Assembly: GCA_003116975.1 (NCBI GenBank) | Contig: BGKB01000194.1 | Location: 1-64,000 of the forward strand | Reading direction: 5' to 3' | Source: Aurantiochytrium sp. KH105 | Taxonomy: Eukaryota > Sar > Bigyra > Thraustochytrida > Thraustochytriidae | DNA length: 64,000 nt | Part shown: one piece after another, positions 29,665-41,100 of the stretch | Layout: the number at the start of each line of letters is the position of its first letter | Numbering within the stretch: the first letter of the stretch is position 1 | Made by a program: the position numbers and the translations under genes | The notes under the pieces: generated by a model | Databases searched by the model: none | Told to the model about the DNA's origin: nothing | The model's input: the letters and a program-made list of their open reading frames with translations, nothing else

Positions 29665-31059
29665 ATGGCGCCCGTGCGGGGGCGTAGCAAGCACCTCGAG
29701 GCCTCGGAAGGGTCCAGGTCGAAGGGCGACCTGCGTCGTGATGGCAAGAAGAAGACGGGCGGCCTGACGACAAACCGCACGAGCCGACGCATCGTTCAAC
29801 CCGAAGAAAAAGACGAAAAAGAGGAAAAGACGACGGGCACGAGACTTGATCCGGACGGCCTGGCTGAGGGCGAAAGCAAGAACGAGCTTGATGCAGACGT
29901 CCTTGCCGAGTTGGACGCAACGCTTCCCGAACGCGCACAGGATGCAAGTAGATTAAATAGCAAGGCTGTCGCGCAAGAGCTGGAACTGCGGAACGTAAAG
30001 CCGACGGGATTTCAAGGCGAAGACGTCAAAGCTTTGCAAGCGCTCTACGATGAAGAGTACGCCGAGGAGCTGGCGCGCGCGAAAGAGAGGCGAGCTCTCG
30101 TTATTTTACAAAAGCAGCAAGAAATCGAGGAGGAAAGGTTGCGACGCAAAATGGAGCGCGAGGCGGCAGAAGAACAAGCCGCTCTTGAGGCCAGCCCGCG
30201 CGTTTCGTTCTGGCTTGCGGGCATCGAGGCCCGCAAGTGCCCACGGGACGCGCAGCTGCACGATATTACTCCACCTCTTTGCAGGACCTTGTGCAAACCT
30301 TTGCAAAAGGATAATTGGCTCGTAAGTCTTGATCTATCGCACAGCGACGTGGGCGACGCCAGCGGGGTCTTGCTGGCCAAAGCACTTTGCGCAAACGCAG
30401 GAATCCAGCGCCTGGAGCTTGAGGCGTGCAACCTTGGACCTGGGGCGCTCCGCGCGCTGGCTTCCGTGCTGGAGCAGAACAAGACGCTACGACACATGTC
30501 TCTGGAGAACAACATGCTCACCGGACCCAATGGCGACGAGCTCGAAGGTGTCGATGCCTTTGGACAAGGCTTGCAGCACAATATTACCCTTCTCATGCTC
30601 AACATGTGGCGCACAGGTCTTGGCGAGGTGGGCGGCAATGTTCTTGCATCCGGCCTCGAACAGAATAACACCTTGCTAAGTCTGGGCGTCGGCTGCAGCG
30701 GGATTAGCAGTGCCACTGAGGTGCGCATCTCTGTGCTTCTCGACCGCAACGCTGCTCGAAAACGCGAGCTTGACCAGCAGGCTTTTCAAGAAAAGCAAAA
30801 ACGAGACCGGGAAGAGGCCGAGCGCAAGGCCGAGGAAGACGCACGGCTTGCGGCCGAAGAAGAAGAACGTTGGCTCGAACGTCGCAAAGTTGAGCGAGCT
30901 ACGGCGCGTGCTGAGAAAAAGCTTGAGGAGCAGCGACGTATTGAGGAAGAGAAACGTCGTTTGGAGGAGGAGCGTCTCGCCGCCGAAGAGGCGGAGCGTC
31001 TGCGTCTTGAGGCCAAGAAGAAGAAAAAGGGCAAGAAGGGCAAAAAGAAGAAAAAGTAA
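29665..31059 (+). CDS. Leucine-rich-repeat / coiled-coil protein
   Basis: 464 residues; start in a CACCATGG context. Residues 1-90 are charged and disordered, and 120-175 form a charged helix (EIEEERLRRKMEREAAEEQ). About 195-355 contain ribonuclease-inhibitor-type leucine-rich repeats (LVSLDLSHSDVGDASGVLLA, IQRLELEACNLGPGALRALA, LRHMSLENNMLTG, LLSLGVGCSGISSA). From 370 on there is a long Glu/Arg/Lys single helix or coiled coil (EEAERKAEEDARLAAEEEER) ending in a poly-Lys/Gly tail (KKKKKGKKGKKKKK). The layout resembles cytoskeleton- or flagellum-associated LRR proteins, but I cannot name an orthologue. Confidence 0.8.
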   Translation: MAPVRGRSKHLEASEGSRSKGDLRRDGKKKTGGLTTNRTSRRIVQPEEKDEKEEKTTGTRLDPDGLAEGESKNELDADVLAELDATLPERAQDASRLNSKAVAQELELRNVKPTGFQGEDVKALQALYDEEYAEELARAKERRALVILQKQQEIEEERLRRKMEREAAEEQAALEASPRVSFWLAGIEARKCPRDAQLHDITPPLCRTLCKPLQKDNWLVSLDLSHSDVGDASGVLLAKALCANAGIQRLELEACNLGPGALRALASVLEQNKTLRHMSLENNMLTGPNGDELEGVDAFGQGLQHNITLLMLNMWRTGLGEVGGNVLASGLEQNNTLLSLGVGCSGISSATEVRISVLLDRNAARKRELDQQAFQEKQKRDREEAERKAEEDARLAAEEEERWLERRKVERATARAEKKLEEQRRIEEEKRRLEEERLAAEEAERLRLEAKKKKKGKKGKKKKK

Positions 31060-31062
31060 ATG

Positions 31063-31235
31063 AGGCGACCTGCCTTGGTTTTCGCGTCATTGACGCAGTC
31101 TGCCTTGGTTTTCGCGTGAATGACGCCGTGTCTGGGTTCGCGCGTGATTGACGCAATTTGCCTTGAATTCCGCGTAAATGTCGCGACCTGACTTGATGCT
31201 CGCGTATATGACGCAACCTGCCTTGGTTCTCGCTT
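31063..31235. repeat. ~30-bp tandem repeat, six copies
   Basis: TGCCTTGGTTTTCGCGTGAA-type units start at about 31071, 31101, 31130, 31159, 31189 and 31219 (period 29-30) and alternate with TGACGCA. They lie between the stops of two convergent genes, so they are probably transcribed in one or both 3' UTRs. Confidence 0.9.
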
Positions 31236-31355
31236 TCTCTCCCTCTGTGTGTTTGTCTCTGTAATTCATTTTCCCACCCCTTTCGAAATTTGTTTCAGGC
31301 ATTTTTGTAGAAGAGTTTCGAGGTAGCAATTTCGTATTATTCTATCATTTCTACT

Positions 31356-33050
31356 CTAGTTGGGACGCTCGCCCACACCGCCAGCGTGGTCGAAAACGGC
31401 CTGCAAAACCTTGGTCGCGAGCTCGTCGGCAGCAGCAGAAGTGTCTGCCTCGGCGTAGACACGTACAGCATCCTCTGTGCCAGAAGGGCGCGCAAATGCG
31501 CGTCCTGACGTGTACTGGGCCACAAGCGAGTCGATGGCGTCTTGCAAGGATGCCGGCTCGAGCACGCGGGATTCGTCGTCGCTGGTCTTGATGGCTGTGC
31601 GATCTGCGACCTGGCACTTGAGCTGACGCGAGGGAAGATCCGTGTAGAATCCATCCCAATCATCGAGCGACATGGAGTCGGCGCGAAGAATGGCCTCCAC
31701 GGCCAAGAGGTCGGCCATGGCGTCACCGGTCGCCTGGTTGATGAGTTGTTCGAGGGCGAGAAGGGTTTCGACTGCAGCAGAGGCGGTCGCATCGTCCTCG
31801 AGTCCAGGTGCGGCCTCGCGCAGTCGCGAAATGAACTCACGCCCGAACAAGACGGTGCCATGACCATTTGCTTCAAAGTACACGCCTACGTCGTACTCGA
31901 CAGCCTTGTGGTGCAAATGCTTGACACCGGTTTTGGTGCGTGGGGCATCGACTTTGAGCTTTTTGGTAATGTACTCGGTGGAAGCCCCGTTGGCATAGGC
32001 GGTCTGAATGCAGCCCACCTTGACGCCAGATGTCAGTGCGTCCGGCAAGGCTGCCATTTGCATTTGGATAAAGTACGTGTAGAGGCAGGCAATCTTGTCA
32101 CCGTCAAAGAGGTTCAGGCTGTCAGACTCGCCCATGGCGCGATAGTAGACGATGCGGTCGGCATCGCCATCAAAACTGCAGCAGCGCACGCCGCGCTCGT
32201 CGGGCAGATTGGGTACTTGTTCGGGGAAGAGCAGCTTCTTTTGCACATGCTCGGCACCGACTCCGTTGTTGAGCTTGTCGGCCTCCTCTTGGGCCTTGTC
32301 GGCCTCGCCGGTGGGCACGTTGCGAATCTCCGCTTTCGGGCGGACCTCATTGTCGAGCGAAGCGAGCAGCGCTTCGAAGCAGGGGCCGCCGACACCAAAG
32401 GCGGCGTCAACAACGAGTTGGGGAGTGGAGGAGGGCTTGGCCGTGCGCACGAGCGTAGCAAATGCGCGACCGAGCTTGGTCCGGTAACCCTCTACAGAAG
32501 CGAGTTCAGCCTCCTCGGGCATGTTGCTCGAGCGCACGCAGTGATGGAGAATTGGGGTCGTTACTACACCAATGCGCTCCGCAGCGCCGCCGACGCTTTC
32601 GATGCCCTGAGCCGCAAGGTCTGCGAGGCGAGGGCTGTGCGTGCGGGTGTCCCAGCCGACAAAGACGTGAATGTCACCGGGGGTCTTTGCAGCGAGATCG
32701 ACGCCAATTTCATTGCAGATGCGCTCCAAAACATCGGCGACCTTGTCCTCCTGGGCGTTGCAGAGATCCGTGGCAAAAGATTCCCAGCTTTGGCTGAGCA
32801 TGCCGCCGTCTGGGTCCACAAGCTTGACGCCATTGTCGCGGTGCGGGTTGTGCGAGGCGGTGACCATGAGTCCTACATTGGCGCTCGTACTCAGGGCCCG
32901 CACCCACGACAGCATGCCTACGCGCACAAAGACGGCATCCAAGACTTCGGCCGCCTCGCGAAAGCCTGCGGTGCCGTACCGGTACACGGCGCCCTGCGTG
33001 CGCGGGTGTGCCGCGGCCAGCTTGGTCACCGCTTCCTTTATGCTGCTCAT
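31356..33050 (-). CDS. PGM3/AGM1: Phosphoacetylglucosamine mutase
   Basis: 564 residues. It converts GlcNAc-6-phosphate to GlcNAc-1-phosphate in UDP-GlcNAc synthesis, feeding N-glycans, GPI anchors and any chitin-like wall polymer. All alpha-D-phosphohexomutase motifs are present: RYGTAGFR, TASHNP with the phosphorylated catalytic Ser66, the metal loop DGDADR (294-299), the sugar-binding loop FEANGHGT, and the phosphate-binding loop RPSGTEDAVRVYAEA near the C-terminus. TASHNP and GHGT are the AGM1 versions of these motifs. Length matches the eukaryotic enzymes (540-560). Cytosolic; no signal. It converges on the LRR gene across the 30-bp repeat array. Confidence 0.96.
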   Translation of the reverse strand: MSSIKEAVTKLAAAHPRTQGAVYRYGTAGFREAAEVLDAVFVRVGMLSWVRALSTSANVGLMVTASHNPHRDNGVKLVDPDGGMLSQSWESFATDLCNAQEDKVADVLERICNEIGVDLAAKTPGDIHVFVGWDTRTHSPRLADLAAQGIESVGGAAERIGVVTTPILHHCVRSSNMPEEAELASVEGYRTKLGRAFATLVRTAKPSSTPQLVVDAAFGVGGPCFEALLASLDNEVRPKAEIRNVPTGEADKAQEEADKLNNGVGAEHVQKKLLFPEQVPNLPDERGVRCCSFDGDADRIVYYRAMGESDSLNLFDGDKIACLYTYFIQMQMAALPDALTSGVKVGCIQTAYANGASTEYITKKLKVDAPRTKTGVKHLHHKAVEYDVGVYFEANGHGTVLFGREFISRLREAAPGLEDDATASAAVETLLALEQLINQATGDAMADLLAVEAILRADSMSLDDWDGFYTDLPSRQLKCQVADRTAIKTSDDESRVLEPASLQDAIDSLVAQYTSGRAFARPSGTEDAVRVYAEADTSAAADELATKVLQAVFDHAGGVGERPN

Positions 33051-36000
33051 GGTCCTGGTCTCGCGCGTCGCTTCTGGTCTGCTCGCTCGCTCGCGCTCTC
33101 GCTCAGTTCGTGCAAGACTTTCTCGCGCGCGCCAGCCGATCGCTCGTCAACTCTCTTGCCGCGTCGGCTCCGCACCGCGTGTCCAGGATTTGCTTTGCTC
33201 TGTGCTTTGCACAGGTGGCGCTCGGCGACCTGCCAGGTGTAGTAATCATGGAAGCTCGGCACAGTCCAGTTCGACGCACGTACGTCTTGCACATGAATGG
33301 GTGCGTCGATGAGCGGGGGAGCGAGGGCGGGAATGCACGCGCACAGCTTTATGATGTCCTTGACGTGGGTGGGCGGAATCGACGAGACTCTCGTGCATTC
33401 TCCACTTGTAAGAGGGAAGGCGAGGCAAGCAGCAGCAGGCTGTCAGGAAAGTCCAATGACATGGGTCAAAAACGAGCGTGGGAACGTTTTTCGTGATTGT
33501 GTTTGGCGCGTCGCATCTTGTGCAAGCTATGCTGGAGCAGCCGAATGCTTGCAAGAGAAGCTTGTAGATCTGTCGCGCAGGAGCCCTGTTTTAGAGAAGC
33601 CGTCTTTATTAACGATGATGCATTGTGCAATCCTTTTCGATCTTGTAGTTTGCGATGGCAATGGTGGCAAACGTCAGGATCTGCAAACGTTGTAGTTGAT
33701 GTCGAAGCAACTAGCCATGACGAGGAAGCAAGGATCATGCCATATTGCTATACAGTAGTATGACAACGAAAAAGGACATTGTGCTCTTTTTCGTTACATC
33801 AGCAGAGTGGCAGAACGAGTAGTAGTTCTTGCATCAAAGAGTGCTTTTGACGAGATGAACTTGATGGTTGGACTTGTTTCTCGTCTTTCATTTGACGTCT
33901 CACCCGTTTGTTCAAATGCCACTTGCGTCACGATGAAATCAAGCCAAAGAACGCAGTAATTTGCTTTTGGCTCATAGCAACGAGCAATGCGAGAACTAAA
34001 GCTGTTCAACTTTGGAGATACTGGACAACCTGTCGATACATGAGGCGAGCTGCAATACTTTGGATGCTTTCCTCGCGGCAAAGGAATATTGCTGCATCCG
34101 TGGCAGCTGGCCTCAGAGCAAGAAAAGATTTGGTGAATGGATTTGGGCAGACGATTTAAGCTCGAGGTCCACTGCCCATCGCTTCATCTAGCTGGCAGCA
34201 AGCACGAGGAAATGGATGCTTAGATACCAAGGCAATCAGGGTTTCGGACGGACTTGCTGTGGAGTAGCTGGAGATTATCGGCCGGAAAACTTTGTCCAGC
34301 ACGGGGACGTTCTGCAAAATGTTACAGAGGGTTTCACGCAGTTTGTGCTGAGGGCCTGGTCAGCGTTGGACTCGCTTGGCCGGCGCGCACAAGCACAGGG
34401 ACGGCAAAAAAGAAGCGCGAACTTCCTTGAGGATGTGTCGACAGAATTTGGGAATGTTGGGGCATTTGTCCAGTACGAGGACGGTTCTTCGTGTTTCCCG
34501 AGCTCGTAGCCTTATAGGACAGGGGCTCCCATGGTTTGTTCTGGCTAGCCAAAAGCCTGGGGCCAACTCGGCCTTGTCCACCAACGTCTGGCTAGTACTC
34601 ACCAACAAAATAAAAGAAAGGCTTTTGTCAAGGCACACTGGTCGGGAAATTTGTCAAAAAGATCAGAGGATGTCGGGAGTTTGTGAAATAGGGTCCAGCA
34701 CGAGGATGGTGCGCAAGATGTGAGATGTACCATTTGCCAATAAAGCTTGAGGACGCTTCGCGAGGTGTAAGACAAACTTTGGTAGAGGCTCACGCGAGAA
34801 GTCAGTCGTGAGGGAGAACATAACTCGATTTGGCCGAAAGTCGGAGTCAGGTCCGGCATTACCCGTCCATACCAAAACCAAGCCGGTTTTCACTGGCCGC
34901 TGCCAAAGGTATCCGTCCGTACGTCCTCACGTCCGCAGATCCGTGCGCACGTCAGAAATGCGAAAACTGTCGTCATCCCGGCACTGACCTTGCCCTCCAC
35001 CGCTATCCGTCCCGGCCGGTCTCGGTCGATCTGGAAGCTGAGCAAAGTTCTCTCCGCCACGCGCACACCAACGAAGCACTGGCGGGCGCACACACGAGCG
35101 GACGACCATGCGCGTGGGGACCCACCTCGCTTTCTCCCTTTCTTCCTGCGACTGCCCGCGACTGCGACGGTGTCGGGAAGCATCTCGCTCGCTCTTGTCT
35201 CGGCGTGTCGACTGCGTCGCGGGGCCGCGCCTGCAGCCCGCTCCGTCGCCGGGTCGCGTCGCGTCGCGTTGCGTCGCTTGGCCGCGTGGTTGCTTGCCTT
35301 CGGTCTGGATGTGGTTGCGATATCAACTTATCTGGCCGCAAACATCCGACCTGGCAGCTGCACGGGCGGGCCGCATCGCGCGGGCGACTGGCCGAGCGAA
35401 TGGTCAATCGATGGATCGATGAATCGATGGATCTTTCAACGAGCCGTCGTCGCCGTGGCGGCATCGCGTCGCGCGTCCGGCCCGCGCGGAGGGAAGATTG
35501 GCTGCTGCTGGTCGGCGAGCCAAGGACAAGTCGAGGTCGTAGGCATCCGTCGATCGATCTCGTTGGCGGCGGCCACCTGCACTGTACTGGCGGGAGCGGG
35601 GTTGACGGTGAGGGGCGGGGCCGCTCCACGATGCGCGAGAAGTCGGTGGGAGGCTGTGGGGAGCTGTGTAGAGGCGGCGACGAGCGCCTGCACGTGGTCG
35701 CCGAGTGAGGAGCGAGCGCGGTATCTGCCCCCCACACTGCGGAGTAAAGCGGTGTCGGAGTCTGTGGGGAAATAATGCCCCCCCACTTCTTGTCTGGCTG
35801 CGCTCCGACCGGGCCTCCGAGGTGCGTCGCGGCGAGCGAGCGCGGGACCATGTGCACGGAAATTGCAGTCGGGCAAGGAGAGTGATTGCTAGCCTTGCCA
35901 CGGCCGATGAATGGGATTGGCAGCGAATGAGTGGCGGAGTGGCCGGCCGATCGACTAACGATCGACTTGCTTCCCGTGCCTGTCGCCGCCGGCGACTTGC

Positions 36001-38119
36001 TGCGACTCGCGAGACCCTGCCCAACGGCGGTGCGGCGAGCGCGCGATCGATTTGCCAGCACAGATGCAGCAGGTATTACAGGCAGACAGGCAGGCAGGCA
36101 GACGACTAGGAGCAACCGGCAGCCAGCAATGATCGACCGCCTGATCAACTGACGGAGACCAGGCTGACGGCCTCACTCTATTGCGGACTGGCCGACCCGG
36201 CAGCCAAGCAGCCAAGCAGCCAATCGAACGGGCAGGCAACCAACCAACCGACCTTGCCAGCGAGGTAGGGATTAACAAAGAAAGCGACGCGCCGTGCTGT
36301 GCTACGCTGTGCTGTGCCCCACGGTGCGCTCTTCTCGCCCTGCGCCACAGTCACCACACGTGGGCGTCCGTCGGTTTTCTGTGTCGAGGCTACAACCATT
36401 CGCGCGGAAACCATGCTGCTTCGCGCTGCACTTGCTACAGCGCTTCCGATTCCTTGCCAAGATCACAGATGCAGTCGCCGGTTGATCGGGGCGTGACAGC
36501 TCGGTGTGGACGCGCAGCGCGAAGATTTCTTCACCGCCTCCACCGCTGTGTAGCTGAAGGGAATGTAGCCGTGTCAAAACCCTCCTTACTTCTGCGAATA
36601 TGGCACGGTCGTAAAACCCACACCCCCACTGTTACCCGCTGCGACGGCTTGGTTCATGCACAGCACGGTGACAAGCGGCGAGGCGAATCTGAAGCGAACC
36701 AGCGACCACGACCAGCCAGGACCCGCGCGGGCGAGTAAGAGCAACAACAGTGCGAGTGCGCCTCGCAGCCCGCTGCGCTGGCTTGCAGCGGCCCTCGCCA
36801 TCCGCTGCGCCTCCTTGCTTGCCAACCACCAAGGCCAGCCACCAAGGCCACCGCCCAACCATCTACACTGCTTGCTTTCGCCCTGGCTGCGATGCTCTGT
36901 CTGCATGCATGCCTCGACAGGCGACGCGAACATGGTCGTCGCCTCTGGTCGTCTTGACAAGCTCGTCTCAACGAGATCATCTCGACCCCATCTCATCCCA
37001 CCCCATCCCACCTCATCTCGCAAGGGCGACTGCGAAGCCGCCGGGAGCGAGGTGGCGCTAGCCCCCAAACCGCACCTCGGCCTCGCTCGCCCTGCGTCGT
37101 GCGTCCCTTCACTCCATCGCTGCAGCTGCTGCTGGCGATCCTCCCCCGGATGGAGCCGCCGCCGATCTTCACGCACAGCACGATCTCCCGATGGCCCGCG
37201 GCCCTGGCGCCGCGCCTCCGCCGCAAAGCCGACGCGCGGCGGCTCCACAGCCGCCCCCACACAGCGCGAGGCAACGCAATGCGAGGCAGTCCGTCGCTGC
37301 TGACAACCTCTTTAGCCACAGCGACGGGGGCACTCGCAGCATCACATCTACCTGGCTGGCTGGCTGGCTGGCGCCCTCCGCCTCCGCGCGCCGACGGCGA
37401 CTTTCTCTCCGAACCCTGCCAGCCGGGTCTCGCCGCTTCCCGGCGCGTCGGGGGTTCCCCACCCGGTCCGGCCGAGGCAGGCAGGCCCGCGCCGCGCGGC
37501 GTGGATCAGCAAACTCGCAACGCGCGGAGTCTCGCGGAGCCCGAGGTCTCGCCGCGCAGTCTGGAACAGGGAGAACGCAAAGGGAACGTTCTGTAGTGTT
37601 CCGGAAGCGTTCCAACCGCCGGTCGGTGCCGTGACAGAGAGACGAGACGAGACAGACCGCGATCACAACACGACACGACTCGACACGACACAACTCTCGC
37701 GCCCGCGACGGAGACGCAGACGCAGACGCGCGCGCGGACGCGGACGGACGCCGCGGCGGCGCGGAGAGAGAGAGCGCGCGCGAGCGGAGGGGCGCGCGAG
37801 CGGAGAAGCGCGCGGGAGAAGAGCGCGCGCGGATCGAGAAAGAGGCCGTTTTGAAATCTTCTGAGAAGAACGAGGACTGTACACGACCAGCGCCACGCGG
37901 ACGCGCGCGCGGACGCGCTCCTGCGCGGGCACGAGGGCGCGCACGCGGAAGGGAGAGGCACGCGGGAGAGCGGAGGGCGCGGGCGGCCCGGCGGCGGCCT
38001 TGCTTCCGACGCCCGTGGCGCCGATCGCGCGCTGCGAGGCGGCATCTGCCCGAGGCCTGGTCACCTCCTTTTTCCCCTGCTGGAAAGGGAGGACGACGAG
38101 ATTGCGACGGGCGAGAAGA
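33051..38119. other. 5-kb region without a supported gene
   Basis: This is the largest gene-free stretch of the window. Its left part (33.5-34.9 kb) is AT-richer and has three diverged copies of GTCCAGCACGAGGAYGGT (34294, 34468, 34693) within loosely similar 170-220-bp surroundings. The middle and right are GC-rich with short repeats: GGCAGGCAGGCAG (36090-36105), TCGCGTCGCGTTGCGTCGC (35250-35275), GAGACGAGACGAGACAG (37640), and GCGCGCGAGCGGAG (37760-37830). Open frames on both strands are Arg/Ala/Pro/Ser-rich without motifs. The last few hundred bases are the promoter/leader of the CHAT gene. Confidence 0.5.
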
Positions 38120-41100
38120 ATGACGACGTCGCGATCAGGATCAAGAAGAGCCTGCAAGATGGTGGCAACCAACAACAACAAGAAGAGAACGCGGTCGCCC
38201 TCGAAAAGGAGCTGGGCGACCACGGCAGCCCTGGTGGTACTGCTCGCGACCATGATGACGGGCACGGCAGCGCGCGCACCCGCCTCGTCCACGACCCACG
38301 AGCACAAGGAAGTTGCTGGTGCCCCAGCCGCGTCGCCCATGGCCGGTACGCCGTACTATCCATCGCACGCCGCGGGAGGCCAAGATTCGTGGGAACAGGC
38401 GCACTCAGTGTCGCTCTCCCCCACGCCGCTGGGCTCGAGCTTTGCTCGCGCGTCAAATATTGTGTACGAAACAGATGATGGCAGAGACGACCCTGCTGAG
38501 TTTCTCCCTAATGTGGTGATGAACAAGACCTGTCTCCAATCGTCGTCGTCTTCCTCGGCCGGTACCTTTTGCCGGCTCACAGAGGACCAGCAGGTAATCG
38601 CAACGGCCAGTGAAGACTCGCCGTACATTATCATGGACCTTGAAAAACTGTACTATGTGGATCATATTTCCTTTGGTGTCAACGTGGACCACGTCTCGGA
38701 GCAGAACAAGCTTCTCGTGTGGTGCACCAAGGAGCCCAAGGTTGAACCGATTGCGGACGTTTCGGGCCTGCCGTTCAGCTGGCAAAAAATCGTTCTCCAG
38801 GATTCGCAGAGTCTCAGCATGCATGTGCATAGTCCATGTAGCTACTTGCGTATCCAGAGATTAAGCTTTGGCCAGCTCAAGGTGCAAGACCTTCGCGTGT
38901 TCGGCGCCGAAATTAAAAATCCGGAATCCATGGGGTGCATGGCGGGCCACAGCGGCGCTCTCTGCTCTGGCCACGGGACATGTGCCGACAGCCAATGTCT
39001 CTGCGACTTTGGCTATGGTGGTGTGGCCTGCGAGAGCTTTTTGCTGAGCAAGGTCATCTTCTCCTCCATTCAGGCCACCGCCCTTGTGGCCGTCTTTGTG
39101 TATATGACTGTTTACTACAGGCGTCGGCGCAGCAGCAGCAACGCCAGCGGGTCGCGTGTCATTCCTCCCGGCGACCTTTCCGTATTCGGCGCCGAGCAGG
39201 ATCTCGATGAAGCCGACGTCTCGACGTGCATGGTGAGCAAAGTCGGTGTGCTTACGAAGCGTAGCATTTCCGCCGAGTCCATGAGCGCCTCGCGGACCCC
39301 CGCAGGAAACTCTTTTCGTCCCAACGAATCGCTGCATGCCCCGATTCGCCCGGCGCTCCCCATTCGGTCCGTCTCGGGCTCTTCCTTTGCGTCATCGACT
39401 GATCAAGGATGCACGTCCAGCCTTCTCCCGTCGCTGGCTCCTGTGGGCAGCAGTGGCCCCAGCGTTGCCGACTTCCAACAGCCGCAGCAACAGCTGCAGC
39501 AAGAGGGTGTCTTGCACTTGCTGTTCGCCTCGCCCCTCATCATGACGGGCAAGGAGGGATCCAGCAACGCGGAAAATACGGTGAATGGCAGACATTTTCG
39601 ACCGGTTCAGGGCCTCGACATCAAGCGCGAGTACGCCATGCTTCGGCGGAGCCTGCGGGCTGCTGCGCTCTCGTCCAACGGGAACGCTCGCAGCGAGGTC
39701 CCCGTGACCGTTTCGTGCGCCACGGTGGAGTCCTTTCACTCACTTATGACACTGGGAAACGCGCGCTGCCTTCACTTTAGCGGCCACTGCACCAAGAACT
39801 TTATTGCATTTGAAGATGCCGCCGGTCAACTGCACTCCGTGAGCATGGAGACGCTGCGCGGCTTGCTGCGCAGCACTGTGACGCGGCAGTCCTTCAAGAC
39901 GCTTCGTCTTGTCGTGCTGAACGCATGCAACTCGGACGCAGCGGCGCGCGAGTTCGTGCTGGCGGGCGTTGAGCATGTCATTGCTTACCGCAAGCGGGTC
40001 CGCGACCAAGTTGCGGCTGTTTTTACACGAAGCTTTTACCTGGCGCTTGCCTGTGGTCGCACCGTGCGCGACGCCTTTGAGTCGGCACGCGAAGCCGTGC
40101 AGAGCTCGCCCTCTTTTGCCGAGGAGGACATGGACGCCTTTGTATTGCTTCCGGAGAACAGCTCGCATCGTGAGGTCATTTGGAAGCCTTCTGTGCAGGA
40201 GCGTAGACAGGTGTCGCGCTCGTGGCCGCTCAGCGACACCATGTGCGCGTTGCCGCCGCTCTGCGAAGAGTTTTTGGGCCGCCACGCCGCCATGTGGACG
40301 GTTTTGCGTCATTTGACGCAGGACCGGCGTCGTCTCGTCGCAGTGCACTCCGAGGCCGAGGGCGCGGGCAAGACGCAACTGGCGCTGGCCGTGGCGCACC
40401 ACCTCCACCAGCGCCGCAGCGCAACGGTGATGCGGGACGGCATCTTTTACGTCAAAGGCGTGCACCATCGTACGCAGGGGGCAAGCGATTCTTCCGAAGC
40501 CCAAATTACCGAGATGGCGAGTCTCGTGGATGAGCTTTGGGACGCCATGTACCCTCTCTTGTCTGCGGAAACCCCGGCGGAGCAGACAATGCAGCGTAGC
40601 CTGAGCTCTTCGCAGCCCTCAATGGCGCCTTTGGATGCGGATCTCGAATTGCTCGGTTTCGAGGAAACCGACAGTGACTTGGATGCCATGGAGTTCTCGC
40701 CTCACTTTTACGCGGACCGTCGGGCAGTGTCTCGCGCAACCATTGAGGCTACGGAGCCTCTGCTCTCCGCGGACCTCGATCTCTTGAGCGACGAGGAGGA
40801 AGCAGAAGGCTTCAAGGAAGATGCAAAGGACGATTACAAGAAGGAGGAGGAGGAGGCGACAGGGCGCTCTGGCGATGCGACGTCGAGCCAGCGCCAGAAA
40901 AGAATCGCGCTTAACGTTCTCCGTCGACGTGCGGTCGCCAAGGTCGATCTTCTCGCTCGCGCGCTCGCGCAGCACTCGGCGCGCTGCCTCATTGTGCTGG
41001 ACGACTTTCGCGAGTCTCCGCTGACCATGTCGGTCTTGCACTCGATTTTGGACCAAACTTCCGGCGTACGAATTCTCGTTACCTCGGAAAACCCGCTGCA

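Noticed and set aside
31063-31235. CRISPR-like appearance of 30-bp repeats
   Set aside because: Copies abut one another without spacers and are diverged; the window is eukaryotic.
31542-33242. 566-residue open frame antisense to AGM1
   Set aside because: It mirrors a certain gene in the opposite strand and has no domain of its own.
35003-36148. 381-residue open frame on the minus strand in the gene-poor region
   Set aside because: Composition is Arg/Ser/Pro-rich and tracks short repeats; no hydrophobic pattern or motif supports a protein.
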